From Chakrabartyella piscis (GTDB lineage Bacteria; Bacillota; Clostridia; Lachnospirales; Anaerotignaceae), in the NCBI GenBank assembly GCA_030067835.1, contig CP092441.1, positions 1,426,001 to 1,490,000 of the forward strand: DNA of 64,000 nt, given 5' to 3'. The position numbers were made by a program, and so were the translations under genes. This document shows positions 50,191 to 58,522 of this stretch, piece after piece (position 1 is the first letter of the stretch; every line of letters starts with the position of its first letter). The notes beneath the pieces are model-generated. The model was not told where the DNA came from and ran no database searches. It worked only from the letters and a program-made list of their open reading frames with translations.

Positions 50191-52422
50191 ATGACAGTAG
50201 AGGAACAATTGTACCAAGAGTTGATTGCAAAAATTCAAAAGTACCATCCATCTAAAGATTTTGCATGGATTGAAAAGGCATATCATTTGGCTGTAGATGC
50301 ACATAAGGATCAAAAGAGAAAATCTGGAGAGCCATATATCATTCATCCACTCAAAGTGGCTTATATTTTGGCAGAGTTGGAATTGGATATGGAATCCATT
50401 GTTGCAGGGATTTTGCATGATGTCATTGAAGATACAGTGTATACCTATGAGGATATCACCAACCTATTCAGTGAAGAAATTGCAATTCTTGTGGATGGTG
50501 TTACCAAATTGGGTAAACTTTCCTACTCTACAAAGGAAGAAATGCAAGCAGAAAACTATAGAAAAATGTTCTTGGCAATGGCAAAGGATATTCGTGTTAT
50601 TTTGATCAAATTGGCGGATAGACTCCATAATATGCGTACCTTGAACTATATGACTTTGGCAAAACAAAGAGAAAAAGCCCAAGAAACATTGGATATTTAC
50701 GCTCCTATTGCACATCGTTTGGGGATTTCCAAAATTCGTATTGAAATGGAAGATCTTTGTTTCAAGTACTTGGAATCAGAAGCCTATTTTGACTTGGCAA
50801 CCAAAATTGAAAAGAAACGTGTGGAACGTGAAGCATTCGTTAACAATATTGTGGATGAAGTCAGAGCCAAAATGGAAGAAGCTGGTATCAAAGGCAAAAT
50901 TGAAGGTAGAAGTAAGCATTTCTTTAGTATTCATAAAAAAATGCGTAACCAAAATAAAACAATTGACCAGATTTATGACTTGTTTGCAGTGCGTGCCATT
51001 GTAGACGATGTCAAAGATTGTTATGCAGTTTTGGGGATTGTACATACCATGTATACCCCTATGATTGGTCGTTTCAAAGATTATATTGCAATGCCAAAAC
51101 AAAATATGTATCAATCTTTGCACAACACATTGATTGGTCCCAATGGACAACCATTTGAAATTCAAATTCGTTCTTGGGATATGCACAGAACCAGTGAATA
51201 TGGTATCGCAGCCCATTGGAAATACAAAGAAGGTCATGCAGGACAAGATGCCACACAAAATGAAGAAGCAAAACTCGTTTGGTTGCGTCAAATCTTGGAA
51301 TGGCAAAAGGATATGTCTGATAATACAGAATATCTTTCTGCAATCAAAGGCGATTTGAATGTATATACTTCTCAAGTATATGCTTTTACACCACAAGGTA
51401 AGGTTGTGCAATTGCCAAAAGATTCCACACCAATTGACTTTGCGTATATGGTGCATTCAGCTGTTGGCAATAAGATGGTTGGAGCTCGTGTCAATAGCAA
51501 AATGGTTACCATTGATTATAAAGTGCAAAATGGCGATATTGTGGAAATTATGACTTCCCAAAATTCAAAAGGTCCAAGTCGTGACTGGTTGAAATTGGTG
51601 AAGAGTACACAAGCCAGAAATAAAATCAAACAATGGTTCAAAAAAGAAGAAAAAGAAGACAATATCCTACGTGGTAAAGAGTTGTTGCTTGCAGAAATTA
51701 AGAAAAAAGGATATGTGGCATCAGATCTTTTGAGACCTGAATGGATGGATATTGCAAAAGATAAATACGATTTCAAAACTTGGGATTCTATGATGGCTGC
51801 CATTGGTTTTGGTGGGATCAAAGAAGGTCAAGTTGCCAATCGTTTGATTGATGAATTTGAAAAAGAAAAGAAAAAATTGCAACCACCAGAAAATCCAGAA
51901 GAAGTTTTGGGAAAATTGGTGGATACCAAACCACAAATCAAACGCAAAAAAAGTAAAAGTGGCATTGTGGTGGAAGGTGTTGGCGATGTTGCGGTTCGTT
52001 TCTCAAAATGTTGCAGTCCAGTTCCAGGAGATGAAATCATTGGTTTTGTCACTCGTGGACGTGGTGTGACCATCCATAGAACCGACTGTGTCAATGTGAT
52101 GAACTTGAGTGAAGACGAACGTGGTCGTTTGATTGGTGCTGAATGGGATTCTCATTACACCAAGGGTGAAATTTTAAGTGCAGCCTATGCAGCTGAAATT
52201 TGCGTGGTTTCTAGGGATAGAACAGGACTTTTGTTTGAGGTCAGTCGATTAATTGCAGATGAAGACATTCCAGTCAAAGGCTTCAACATCAGAACCACAA
52301 AGGATTTCTTGGCGATTTTCAATATCACAATGGAAATTCGTACCAAGGAACAATTGGAACGTGTCACAAAACGTATTTTGGGTGTCAAAGGCGTATTGGA
52401 AATCACACGTGTAACTGGATAA
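50191..52422 (+). CDS. Bifunctional (p)ppGpp synthetase/hydrolase, RelA/SpoT family
   Basis: 743 residues from ATG 50191 behind AAGGGGGTG; GTG 50182 overlaps the ribosome site. The HD hydrolase domain (about 30-180) has HDVIEDT (H76, D77, E80, D81). The synthetase domain (about 225-350) has GRSKHFFSIHKKM and the ppGpp-active YRSLH-like MYQSLHNT. The TGS domain (about 390-450), a helical and CC region, and an ACT domain (about 665-740) complete it. Both catalytic halves look intact, so it would make and degrade (p)ppGpp in the stringent response. It lies upstream of dtd, a common clostridial order. Confidence 0.96.
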   Translation: MTVEEQLYQELIAKIQKYHPSKDFAWIEKAYHLAVDAHKDQKRKSGEPYIIHPLKVAYILAELELDMESIVAGILHDVIEDTVYTYEDITNLFSEEIAILVDGVTKLGKLSYSTKEEMQAENYRKMFLAMAKDIRVILIKLADRLHNMRTLNYMTLAKQREKAQETLDIYAPIAHRLGISKIRIEMEDLCFKYLESEAYFDLATKIEKKRVEREAFVNNIVDEVRAKMEEAGIKGKIEGRSKHFFSIHKKMRNQNKTIDQIYDLFAVRAIVDDVKDCYAVLGIVHTMYTPMIGRFKDYIAMPKQNMYQSLHNTLIGPNGQPFEIQIRSWDMHRTSEYGIAAHWKYKEGHAGQDATQNEEAKLVWLRQILEWQKDMSDNTEYLSAIKGDLNVYTSQVYAFTPQGKVVQLPKDSTPIDFAYMVHSAVGNKMVGARVNSKMVTIDYKVQNGDIVEIMTSQNSKGPSRDWLKLVKSTQARNKIKQWFKKEEKEDNILRGKELLLAEIKKKGYVASDLLRPEWMDIAKDKYDFKTWDSMMAAIGFGGIKEGQVANRLIDEFEKEKKKLQPPENPEEVLGKLVDTKPQIKRKKSKSGIVVEGVGDVAVRFSKCCSPVPGDEIIGFVTRGRGVTIHRTDCVNVMNLSEDERGRLIGAEWDSHYTKGEILSAAYAAEICVVSRDRTGLLFEVSRLIADEDIPVKGFNIRTTKDFLAIFNITMEIRTKEQLERVTKRILGVKGVLEITRVTG

Positions 52423-52441
52423 AATAAAATCTAAATCGTTT

Positions 52442-52466
52442 TGTCATTTTAAAGGATGAAATGACT
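52442..52466 (+). repeat. Third repeat family, shorter diverged copy
   Basis: TGTCATTTTAAAGGATGA and then AATGACTAGG: hairpin GTCATTT / AAATGAC, resembling the 35-bp repeat that starts 41 bp later. Confidence 0.55.
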
Positions 52467-52482
52467 AGGGTGTAAATTGAAC

Positions 52483-52517
52483 TGTCATTCAGAGGAATGA
52501 AATGACGAAGAATCTTA
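52483..52517 (+). repeat. Third dispersed repeat family (TGTCATTC), copy B
   Basis: Same 35 bp as at 44254-44288, immediately upstream of dtd. Confidence 0.8.
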
Positions 52518-52539
52518 TAGATTGGTAGCAGGAGGAAAT

Positions 52540-52992
52540 ATGAGAGCAGTTTTACAAAGAATTACAGAAGCAAACGTTGTTGTAGAAGGTGAAATGATTG
52601 GTGCAGCAGGCAAAGGCATTATGGTGCTTGTGGGTATGCTTGGCACTGACACCGACAAAACAATGGATTATATGTTGGATAAAATCATCAATTTGCGTAT
52701 TTTTGAAGATGAAAATGGCAAAATGAATCTTTCTCTTTTGGATATTGCAGGAGAACTTCTCATTGTGCCAAACTTCACATTGTATGGAGATTGCAGAAAA
52801 GGTAGAAGACCAGGATATTCTTCTGGTGCAGCACCTGATGTGGCAGCGGAGTTGTTTGCAAAATTCTGTGAAAAAGCAAAAGCATTGCCTGTGAAAAAAG
52901 TGGCAACAGGTCAATTCCAAGCAGATATGAAAGTAAGCTTGGTAAATGATGGTCCTGTTACATTGCTTTTGGATAGCGAAAAACTATTCTAA
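52540..52992 (+). CDS. dtd: D-aminoacyl-tRNA deacylase
   Basis: 150 residues from ATG 52540 behind AGGAGG. It matches DTD along its length: MRAVLQRIT at the N-terminus, NLRIFEDENGKMNLSL, LYGDCRKGRRPGYSSGAAP and VSLVNDGPVTLLL with the Gly-cisPro motif. The active-site motif that is normally SQFT reads P77-N78-F79-T80. The catalytic Thr is kept, while Ser and Gln are replaced. It recycles D-aminoacyl-tRNA and mischarged glycyl-tRNA. Its position after rel is typical. Confidence 0.92.
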   Translation: MRAVLQRITEANVVVEGEMIGAAGKGIMVLVGMLGTDTDKTMDYMLDKIINLRIFEDENGKMNLSLLDIAGELLIVPNFTLYGDCRKGRRPGYSSGAAPDVAAELFAKFCEKAKALPVKKVATGQFQADMKVSLVNDGPVTLLLDSEKLF

Positions 52993-53013
52993 TCGTAGTA
53001 TATATTGAAAAGA

Positions 53014-53040
53014 TGTAGGGATGAGCATTGCTCATCCGTA
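53014..53040 (+). repeat. GTAGGG palindrome, copy 13
   Basis: TGTAGGGATGAGCA, TTGCTCATCCGTA: stem GGATGAGCA / TGCTCATCC. Confidence 0.8.
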
Positions 53041-53059
53041 AATAATAAGGAAATATAAA

Positions 53060-54502
53060 ATGATATCATATCAATTGAAAGGTCATAGCTTGCAAAATGA
53101 TGTGCAAACTATGGTACAAGTGTTTTACGCAAATGAACATTACGCTTTGGTGGAAGATGTTGCAACAGAAGGTATTACCGTCAAAAGCATATTAGAAAAT
53201 GGCACAGCGGAAGCGGTGCTTTTTCTTGATGGAACCAAACAAAGAGCCTGGTCAATGGAATATTTGGAACCACTGACTCCAAAAGAATCCAGAAGACTGG
53301 TGAAACGTACTATTTATGAACTTCTCAAAGCTGAACTTAGAATTAGACCACAATGGGGGCTTTTGACTGGTGTGAGACCAGCGAAAATTGTCAGCACATT
53401 GTTGGCAGATGGTGCATCCGATGCAGAATGCTTCCGTTATTTGACAGAAGATTATTTGGTGATGCCCAACAAAGCAGAATTGACCATAAAAGTGGCAAAA
53501 GCAGAACAACGTATTTTGGAAGGAAACTCAGATGGAGATTTGAGCCTATACATTGGCATTCCTTTCTGTCCAACTAGATGCATTTATTGCTCTTTTACAG
53601 CATATCCGCTGAAACAATATGAAAAACGAGTGGATGAATATTTGGATGCTATGTGCAAAGAATTGGACTTCATTGGTGACTATGCCAAGGACTTCCAAAT
53701 GAAAAATATCTACATTGGCGGTGGTACACCAACTTCTTTGAACGAAGTCCAATTGGAGCGTTTGCTCAAAAAGATAGAAGAATTGTTTGATACTTCAGAC
53801 ATGGAATATACTGTGGAAGCAGGCAGACCAGATACCATCACAAAGGAAAAACTTCGCTTGATGAAGGCATATGGTGTGAATCGTATTTCCATCAACCCAC
53901 AGACTATGAATGAAGATACCCTAAAAGCAATCGGTAGAAAACATAGTGTAGAGGATATCAAACGTGTATTCCACGAAGCACGTGAATTGGGTCACGAAAA
54001 CATCAATATGGACTTGATTTTGGGATTACCAGATGAAACAGTGGAGCATGTGGAACGTACTTTTGCTGAAATCATGAAATTACAACCAGATAATGTGACA
54101 GTGCATACATTGGCTGTGAAACGTGCTTCTCGTTTGAAAGAAGAATTTGACCAACATCAAATGACCACAGCAGAAATCTTAGACAAAATGCTTGTGGTAG
54201 CAGAAGACTATGCTAAGAAACTGCATATGGAACCATATTATATGTATCGTCAAAAAAATATGGTGGGTAATTTTGAAAATGTGGGATATTGCACTGTTGG
54301 CAAAGAGGGTGCGTATAACATTCAAATTATGGAAGAAAAACAAACGATTTTGGCAGTGGGTTGCGGTGGCAGCACCAAAACATACGATGCCAAAACAGAT
54401 AAATTGGAACGTATTTTCAATGTAAAAGGTGTAGAAGAATACATTGCACGTATAGATGAAATGATTGATCGCAAACGAATCGGTTTAGGAGGACTCAAAT
54501 GA
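53060..54502 (+). CDS. hemZ: Coproporphyrinogen III oxidase-like radical SAM protein HemZ
   Basis: 480 residues, ATG 53060 behind AAGGAAA. An N-terminal extension of about 160 residues, characteristic of HemZ and not of HemN, precedes the radical-SAM cluster motif C170-x3-C174-x2-C177 (FCPTRCIYC). NIYIGGGTPTSL (about 214-225) and the HemN-type RISINPQTMNEDTLKAIGR follow. The annotation is coproporphyrinogen dehydrogenase. In organisms without other haem genes its real role is uncertain. It overlaps hisS by 4 bp. Confidence 0.9.
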   Translation: MISYQLKGHSLQNDVQTMVQVFYANEHYALVEDVATEGITVKSILENGTAEAVLFLDGTKQRAWSMEYLEPLTPKESRRLVKRTIYELLKAELRIRPQWGLLTGVRPAKIVSTLLADGASDAECFRYLTEDYLVMPNKAELTIKVAKAEQRILEGNSDGDLSLYIGIPFCPTRCIYCSFTAYPLKQYEKRVDEYLDAMCKELDFIGDYAKDFQMKNIYIGGGTPTSLNEVQLERLLKKIEELFDTSDMEYTVEAGRPDTITKEKLRLMKAYGVNRISINPQTMNEDTLKAIGRKHSVEDIKRVFHEARELGHENINMDLILGLPDETVEHVERTFAEIMKLQPDNVTVHTLAVKRASRLKEEFDQHQMTTAEILDKMLVVAEDYAKKLHMEPYYMYRQKNMVGNFENVGYCTVGKEGAYNIQIMEEKQTILAVGCGGSTKTYDAKTDKLERIFNVKGVEEYIARIDEMIDRKRIGLGGLK

Positions 54503-55746
54503 TACAATTGGTAAAAGGAACAAAAGATATTATGGGTGCTGAAGTGAAACTTTGGCAGGATATAGAAAAAAGAATGCGTACCATTTGCGAAACATTTGGT
54601 ATTGGCGAAATTCGTACACCAGCATTTGAGTTTACAGAATTGTTTGTGCGTGGTGTTGGCGAAACAACAGATATCGTGCAAAAAGAAATGTACACCTTCA
54701 CAGATGATGGCAATAGAAGCTTGACTTTGCGTCCAGAAGGAACAGCAGGTGTGGCTCGTGCTTATATCGAACACGGTATGCACAACCAAGCACAACCTAC
54801 AAAATTGTACTACATTTCTCCAACCTTTCGCTGTGAAAATACACAGGCAGGTCGTCAACGTCAATTCCATCAATTTGGTGTGGAAATCCTTGGCTCCTAT
54901 AGTGCAGCACAAGATGCAGAATCCATTTCTGTTGCAACCGCTTTGTTGGATGAAATGGGTATCGAAGGTGTGGAACTTCGCATCAATAGTTTGGGATGTC
55001 CAGACTGTAGAGCAGAGTACAATAGAACTTTGAAAGAATTCATTGGTGCAAATTTGGATAAACTTTGTCCAACTTGCAAAGAACGTTTTGAAAAAAATCC
55101 ATTGCGTGTATTGGATTGCAAAGAAACTGGTTGTCAAGCGATCATTGCAAATGCACCTTCTGTTTTGGATTGTTTGGATGAAGAATGTACTGCTCATTTC
55201 CAAAAAGTACAAGATATTTTGACAGAAATGGAAATTCCATTTACAGTAGACCCCAAAATCGTTCGTGGTTTAGATTATTACACCAGAACTGTATTTGAAT
55301 TTGTTGCAAATGGTTTGACCGTTTGTGGTGGTGGTCGATACGATAAATTGATTGAAGAATGTGGTGGCAAACCTACAGGAGCTGTTGGCTTTGGCTTGGG
55401 TATCGAACGTTTGGTTATGATTTTGGAACGTCAAAACGGTGCAATTGTCAATGAACCAAAACGTGATATTTACATCGGTTCTATGGGACAAGCTGGTCAC
55501 ATCAAAGCACAAGGTATGACTTTGGCACTTCGTAAACAAGGTATTCTTGCAGATTGCGATACAGTAGAACGTGGTGTGAAAGCACAAATGAAATATGCAA
55601 ATAAAATTGGAGCAAGATATTCTGCAATTATTGGCGATGGGGAATTGGAAAGTGGCATCATTTCCCTCAAAGAAATGGAATCTGGTGAAAAAGAAGATGT
55701 TTCCTTGACAGATTTCGTTGCAATTGTAGCAGAAAAGTGCAAATAA
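54499..55746 (+). CDS. hisS: Histidine--tRNA ligase
   Basis: 415 residues, 4-bp overlap with hemZ, AGGAGG upstream. Class II synthetase motif 2 has LRPEGTAGVARAY and FRCENTQAGRQRQFHQFGVE. The histidine-specific RGLDYYTRTVFEF (about 255-268) and motif 3, GAVGFGLGIERL, complete the catalytic core. A C-terminal anticodon-binding domain starts near 320. An internal zinc-ribbon-like Cys set (CPDCRAE, CPTC, DCKETGC) is normal for this HisS type. Compact but complete length. Confidence 0.96.
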   Translation: MIQLVKGTKDIMGAEVKLWQDIEKRMRTICETFGIGEIRTPAFEFTELFVRGVGETTDIVQKEMYTFTDDGNRSLTLRPEGTAGVARAYIEHGMHNQAQPTKLYYISPTFRCENTQAGRQRQFHQFGVEILGSYSAAQDAESISVATALLDEMGIEGVELRINSLGCPDCRAEYNRTLKEFIGANLDKLCPTCKERFEKNPLRVLDCKETGCQAIIANAPSVLDCLDEECTAHFQKVQDILTEMEIPFTVDPKIVRGLDYYTRTVFEFVANGLTVCGGGRYDKLIEECGGKPTGAVGFGLGIERLVMILERQNGAIVNEPKRDIYIGSMGQAGHIKAQGMTLALRKQGILADCDTVERGVKAQMKYANKIGARYSAIIGDGELESGIISLKEMESGEKEDVSLTDFVAIVAEKCK

Positions 55747-55787
55747 AGTGAAATGCAGCAGCAAGCCACTAACCTACAATAAGTATG

Positions 55788-55817
55788 TGTAGGGGCGAAC
55801 CTATGTGTTCGCCCGTA
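55788..55817 (+). repeat. GTAGGG palindrome, copy 14
   Basis: TGTAGGGGCGAAC, CTATGT, GTTCGCCCGTA: stem GGGCGAAC / GTTCGCCC. Confidence 0.85.
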
Positions 55818-55840
55818 AATATAACCTAGGAGGAATTCAC

Positions 55841-56833
55841 ATGGCAATGGCATATTTGAAATCACCATCTACAGATCCAGCTTTCAATTTGGCATTGGAG
55901 CAATATGTTTTTGACAAAATGGATCGCAGCAAAGAATATTTTATGCTTTGGCAAAACGCAAATACAGTTGTGGTAGGCAAAAACCAAAACACTTTTGGTG
56001 AAGTGAATCCAAAAATCATCGAAGAAAAAGGCGTTACGGTTGTGCGTAGACTTTCTGGTGGTGGTGCAGTGTATCATGATATGGGGAATTTGAATTTCAC
56101 TTTTATTATGGATGCAAAGGAAGTAGGCGATTTGGATATCAAATTGTTCTGCAAACCAGTGGAATCCTTGTTACAAGAATTGGGTGTAGATGCAAAAGTC
56201 AATGGTAGAAATGATATCACCATTGGCGAAAAGAAATTTTCTGGCAATTCCCAATATCTTAAAGAAGGTAGAATTATGCATCATGGTACTTTGATGTTTG
56301 ATTCAGACTTGGAGTTGGTGGCAGCAGTGCTCAATGTGGCTGGTGATAAATTCCAATCCAAAGCAATCAAATCTGTAAAAAGTCGCGTCACCAATATCAA
56401 ACCTTTCTTGCAAGAAGATATTACATTGGCTGATTTTGAAAATTTGCTTGTGAAACATATCCTTGGTGATGGTGCAATTGAAGAAATTACTTTGACAGAA
56501 GCTCAAATTGCAGAAGTCGAAGCAATCAAAGCAGAACGTTATGACAAATGGGAATGGAACTATGGTAGATCCCCAGAATATACAGCAATCAAAGAACGTA
56601 GAATTGATGGTTGTGGCAAAATTGAAGCACATATGAACACAAAAGAAGGTAAAATTGTAGAAATCCAATTCTTTGGCGACTTCTTTGGTATTTTGGATAC
56701 TTCTGGAATGGAAGATATTCTTGTAGGTGTGGAATTGAAACGAGAAACATTGGAAGAAGCATTGGCAGATGTGGAAGTGGAGAAGTATTTCCATGGCTTG
56801 GCAAAAGAAACCTTGATTGATATTATGCTATAA
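55841..56833 (+). CDS. lplA: Lipoate--protein ligase
   Basis: 330 residues from ATG 55841 behind AGGAGG. The LplA motifs are present: RRLSGGGAVYHDMGNLNF (about 71-88), GRNDI with KKFSGNSQ (about 123-135; catalytic Lys) and MHHGTLMF. The accessory C-terminal domain (about 250-330) is also there, so the enzyme is full length and can both activate and transfer lipoate. It uses ATP to attach free lipoate to lipoyl domains. No lipoyl-enzyme genes lie in the window. Confidence 0.92.
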   Translation: MAMAYLKSPSTDPAFNLALEQYVFDKMDRSKEYFMLWQNANTVVVGKNQNTFGEVNPKIIEEKGVTVVRRLSGGGAVYHDMGNLNFTFIMDAKEVGDLDIKLFCKPVESLLQELGVDAKVNGRNDITIGEKKFSGNSQYLKEGRIMHHGTLMFDSDLELVAAVLNVAGDKFQSKAIKSVKSRVTNIKPFLQEDITLADFENLLVKHILGDGAIEEITLTEAQIAEVEAIKAERYDKWEWNYGRSPEYTAIKERRIDGCGKIEAHMNTKEGKIVEIQFFGDFFGILDTSGMEDILVGVELKRETLEEALADVEVEKYFHGLAKETLIDIML

Positions 56834-56858
56834 AAAAGAACCCCAAAAGGGGCTCAAA

Positions 56859-56888
56859 TGACGGTGGAGAAATCCATCGTCTTTTTTG
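56859..56888 (+). terminator. Intrinsic terminator of the hemZ-hisS-lplA run
   Basis: GACGGTGGA, GAAA, TCCATCGTC, six T. A CCCC-AAAA-GGGG hairpin sits just upstream at 56841-56852. Confidence 0.85.
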
Positions 56889-56929
56889 CATATAAGTTAA
56901 CATAGGGAATCCCAAACATGCACAAAATT

Positions 56930-56957
56930 TGTAGGGCAGTGGCTTGCTGCTGCCGTA
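56930..56957 (+). repeat. GTAGGG palindrome, copy 15
   Basis: TGTAGGGCAGTGGC, TTGCTGCTGCCGTA: stem GGCAG / CTGCC with inner pairing. Confidence 0.75.
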
Positions 56958-56973
56958 TATCTATTGAAAATGA

Positions 56974-57483
56974 TTATCCTCTATACTGAATCGCCAAACC
57001 TTTCAAGAAGTTTCTAGCAAATTTATCGCCACATTCTTTGTAATTTTTGTGACCTTCTTTGCGGAACAATGCACCCAATTCACCCTTAGAAACAGTGATG
57101 CCAGCAGCTTTGAACACTTCCAACATATCTTCACTGGAGAAATTTAATGCAATTTTTACTTTCTTGAGCAATAAATTATTACAGTTCTTTTGGTTCATTA
57201 CATAGGCAGGTGCTTGTGGTGTTTGACCTTCTTTTGGTTCTTGTTTGCCACGTTTGTAGATAATGAATCCATTCAAAAAGCTTTCCAAATTTTTGAAGGA
57301 ACACAGCAAAAACTTATCTGGATTTTCCATATCTTCATCCAAAATAGAGTTTTGGCTCACCAACATTTTCTGTAAATCTTCATTATTAATTGTAACATCA
57401 CCAAGTGCAAAAATTTCCATCATCACATCATCTTTGATATCAAAAGCATAACGCAAACGCACCAAAATATCATTATTATACAT
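56974..57483 (-). CDS. DUF1456 family protein (YehS-like)
   Basis: 169 residues; starts at 57483 with ATG TAT AAT, with AGGAGAC upstream. Two tandem DUF1456 units of about 70 residues are visible: NNDILVRLRYAFDIKDDVMMEIF (split by usual residues) in the first half and NCNNLLLKKVKIALNFSSED in the second. Each ends with a segment like the LxxFLNGFIIYKRGK type. The family is widespread and of unknown function, cytoplasmic and helical. It is a single gene here, oriented away from the LytTR pair. Confidence 0.88.
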   Translation of the reverse strand: MYNNDILVRLRYAFDIKDDVMMEIFALGDVTINNEDLQKMLVSQNSILDEDMENPDKFLLCSFKNLESFLNGFIIYKRGKQEPKEGQTPQAPAYVMNQKNCNNLLLKKVKIALNFSSEDMLEVFKAAGITVSKGELGALFRKEGHKNYKECGDKFARNFLKGLAIQYRG

Positions 57484-57520
57484 ACAAAAGTCTCCTCATC
57501 ATTCAATTCTTCACATGTTA

Positions 57521-57564
57521 AAGGGGTGGGAATTGAACCGAATGGGTTCAACTCCCGCCACCTT
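57521..57564. other. Long palindrome resembling two tRNA T-arms
   Basis: GGGGTGGGAATTGAACC, loop GAATG, GGTTCAACTCCCGCCACC: about 17 bp paired with one indel. GGTTCAA-type T-arm sequence appears on both strands (GGTTCAATTCCC on the minus, GGTTCAACTCCC on the plus). No full tRNA can be folded and no T run follows. Confidence 0.5.
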
Positions 57565-57663
57565 AAGGATACAGCATACCATATTATTCTTAGGTATGCA
57601 AGATATATGGAGCATATAGAGGATTATTTAAATTCAATACAAATGTGATGAACATGTGACGTA

Positions 57664-57683
57664 GCTTCCTTTTTTTGGAAGGT
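57664..57683. promoter_or_regulatory. Small inverted repeat upstream of the response-regulator promoter
   Basis: CTTCC, T7, GGAAG directly upstream of the -35 box; an operator-like position, but the binding protein is unknown. Confidence 0.3.
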
Positions 57684-57691
57684 AAAACGTA

Positions 57692-57720
57692 TTGACTCTA
57701 AAGATATTATCTGATACTAT
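57692..57720 (+). promoter_or_regulatory. Promoter of the LytTR/GHKL pair
   Basis: TTGACT, 17 bp, TACTAT, about 45 bp before the start codon. Confidence 0.6.
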
Positions 57721-57769
57721 TACAATAAATTCAATACAAAAGATTAACGTTTCTAAGGGGTGAATGGAT

Positions 57770-58477
57770 ATGCAAATTGCAATTTGTGACGATTTATCAG
57801 CAGACAGAAGATTTCTTATAAAAAGTGTAAAAGAATATGGGAAAAGAAAAGGCGTTTTATGTACTACAGTGGCATATGCAAGTGGAGAAGAGCTTCTTGT
57901 AGCAATGTCAGAAAATCTGGTGTTTGATTTGATTTTTTTGGATATTTGTATGGATGGAAAAAATGGCATTGAAGTTGCAAAGGAAATACGAAAAAGGAAT
58001 AAATCCATACCAATTATTTTTCTAACACTATCAGATGAGTTTGCATTGGATGCATTTTCAGTTCATGCATTTAATTATTTACTAAAGCCATTAGAAGTGG
58101 AAAAATTCAATGAAGTCATGGAAGAATTTTGTGAATACAAAATGCAACAGTCGGAAAAACTCTTTGTGATTGCAACAGAAAATGGAAATGAACGCATTGA
58201 TTTAAATGATTTGATGTACTGTGAATCACAAGGGAATTATCAGTATTTGCACATGAAAAGTGGTGCTGTGTGCAAAGTTAGAACTACAATGAAATTTATT
58301 AAGGAACAGTTGGCATCTGAATCTGCGTTTGTTCCTTGTGGAAAGGCCTATATTGTAGGGTTGCAACATGTCAAAATGATGAATCGAAAATATATAATTC
58401 TAACAAACGATGTGGAAATTCCAATTCCTAGAGGAGCATATAGTTCTTTACAGCAAAAGTATTTTGGTTTTTATTAA
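57770..58477 (+). CDS. LytTR-type response regulator (AgrA/ComE-like)
   Basis: 235 residues from ATG 57770, with AAGGGGTG about 8 bases upstream; ATG 57764 is too close to it. The receiver domain (1-120) has D8-D9, the phospho-acceptor D58 in FLDICMDG, Thr in FLTLS and Lys in LLKP. The LytTR DNA-binding domain (about 138-232) has YCESQGNYQYLHM, FVPCGKAYIVGL and IPIPRGAY. It would bind paired 9-bp direct repeats at target promoters when phosphorylated by the kinase encoded next. Confidence 0.93.
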   Translation: MQIAICDDLSADRRFLIKSVKEYGKRKGVLCTTVAYASGEELLVAMSENLVFDLIFLDICMDGKNGIEVAKEIRKRNKSIPIIFLTLSDEFALDAFSVHAFNYLLKPLEVEKFNEVMEEFCEYKMQQSEKLFVIATENGNERIDLNDLMYCESQGNYQYLHMKSGAVCKVRTTMKFIKEQLASESAFVPCGKAYIVGLQHVKMMNRKYIILTNDVEIPIPRGAYSSLQQKYFGFY

Positions 58478-58522
58478 ATAAAATCAAAGCTGTGCTTCAA
58501 ATTGGGATTTAAGGAGAACAAT

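Noticed and set aside
57521..57564. tRNA gene
   Set aside because: Only T-arm-like sequence is present; no D-arm, anticodon arm or acceptor stem can be placed.
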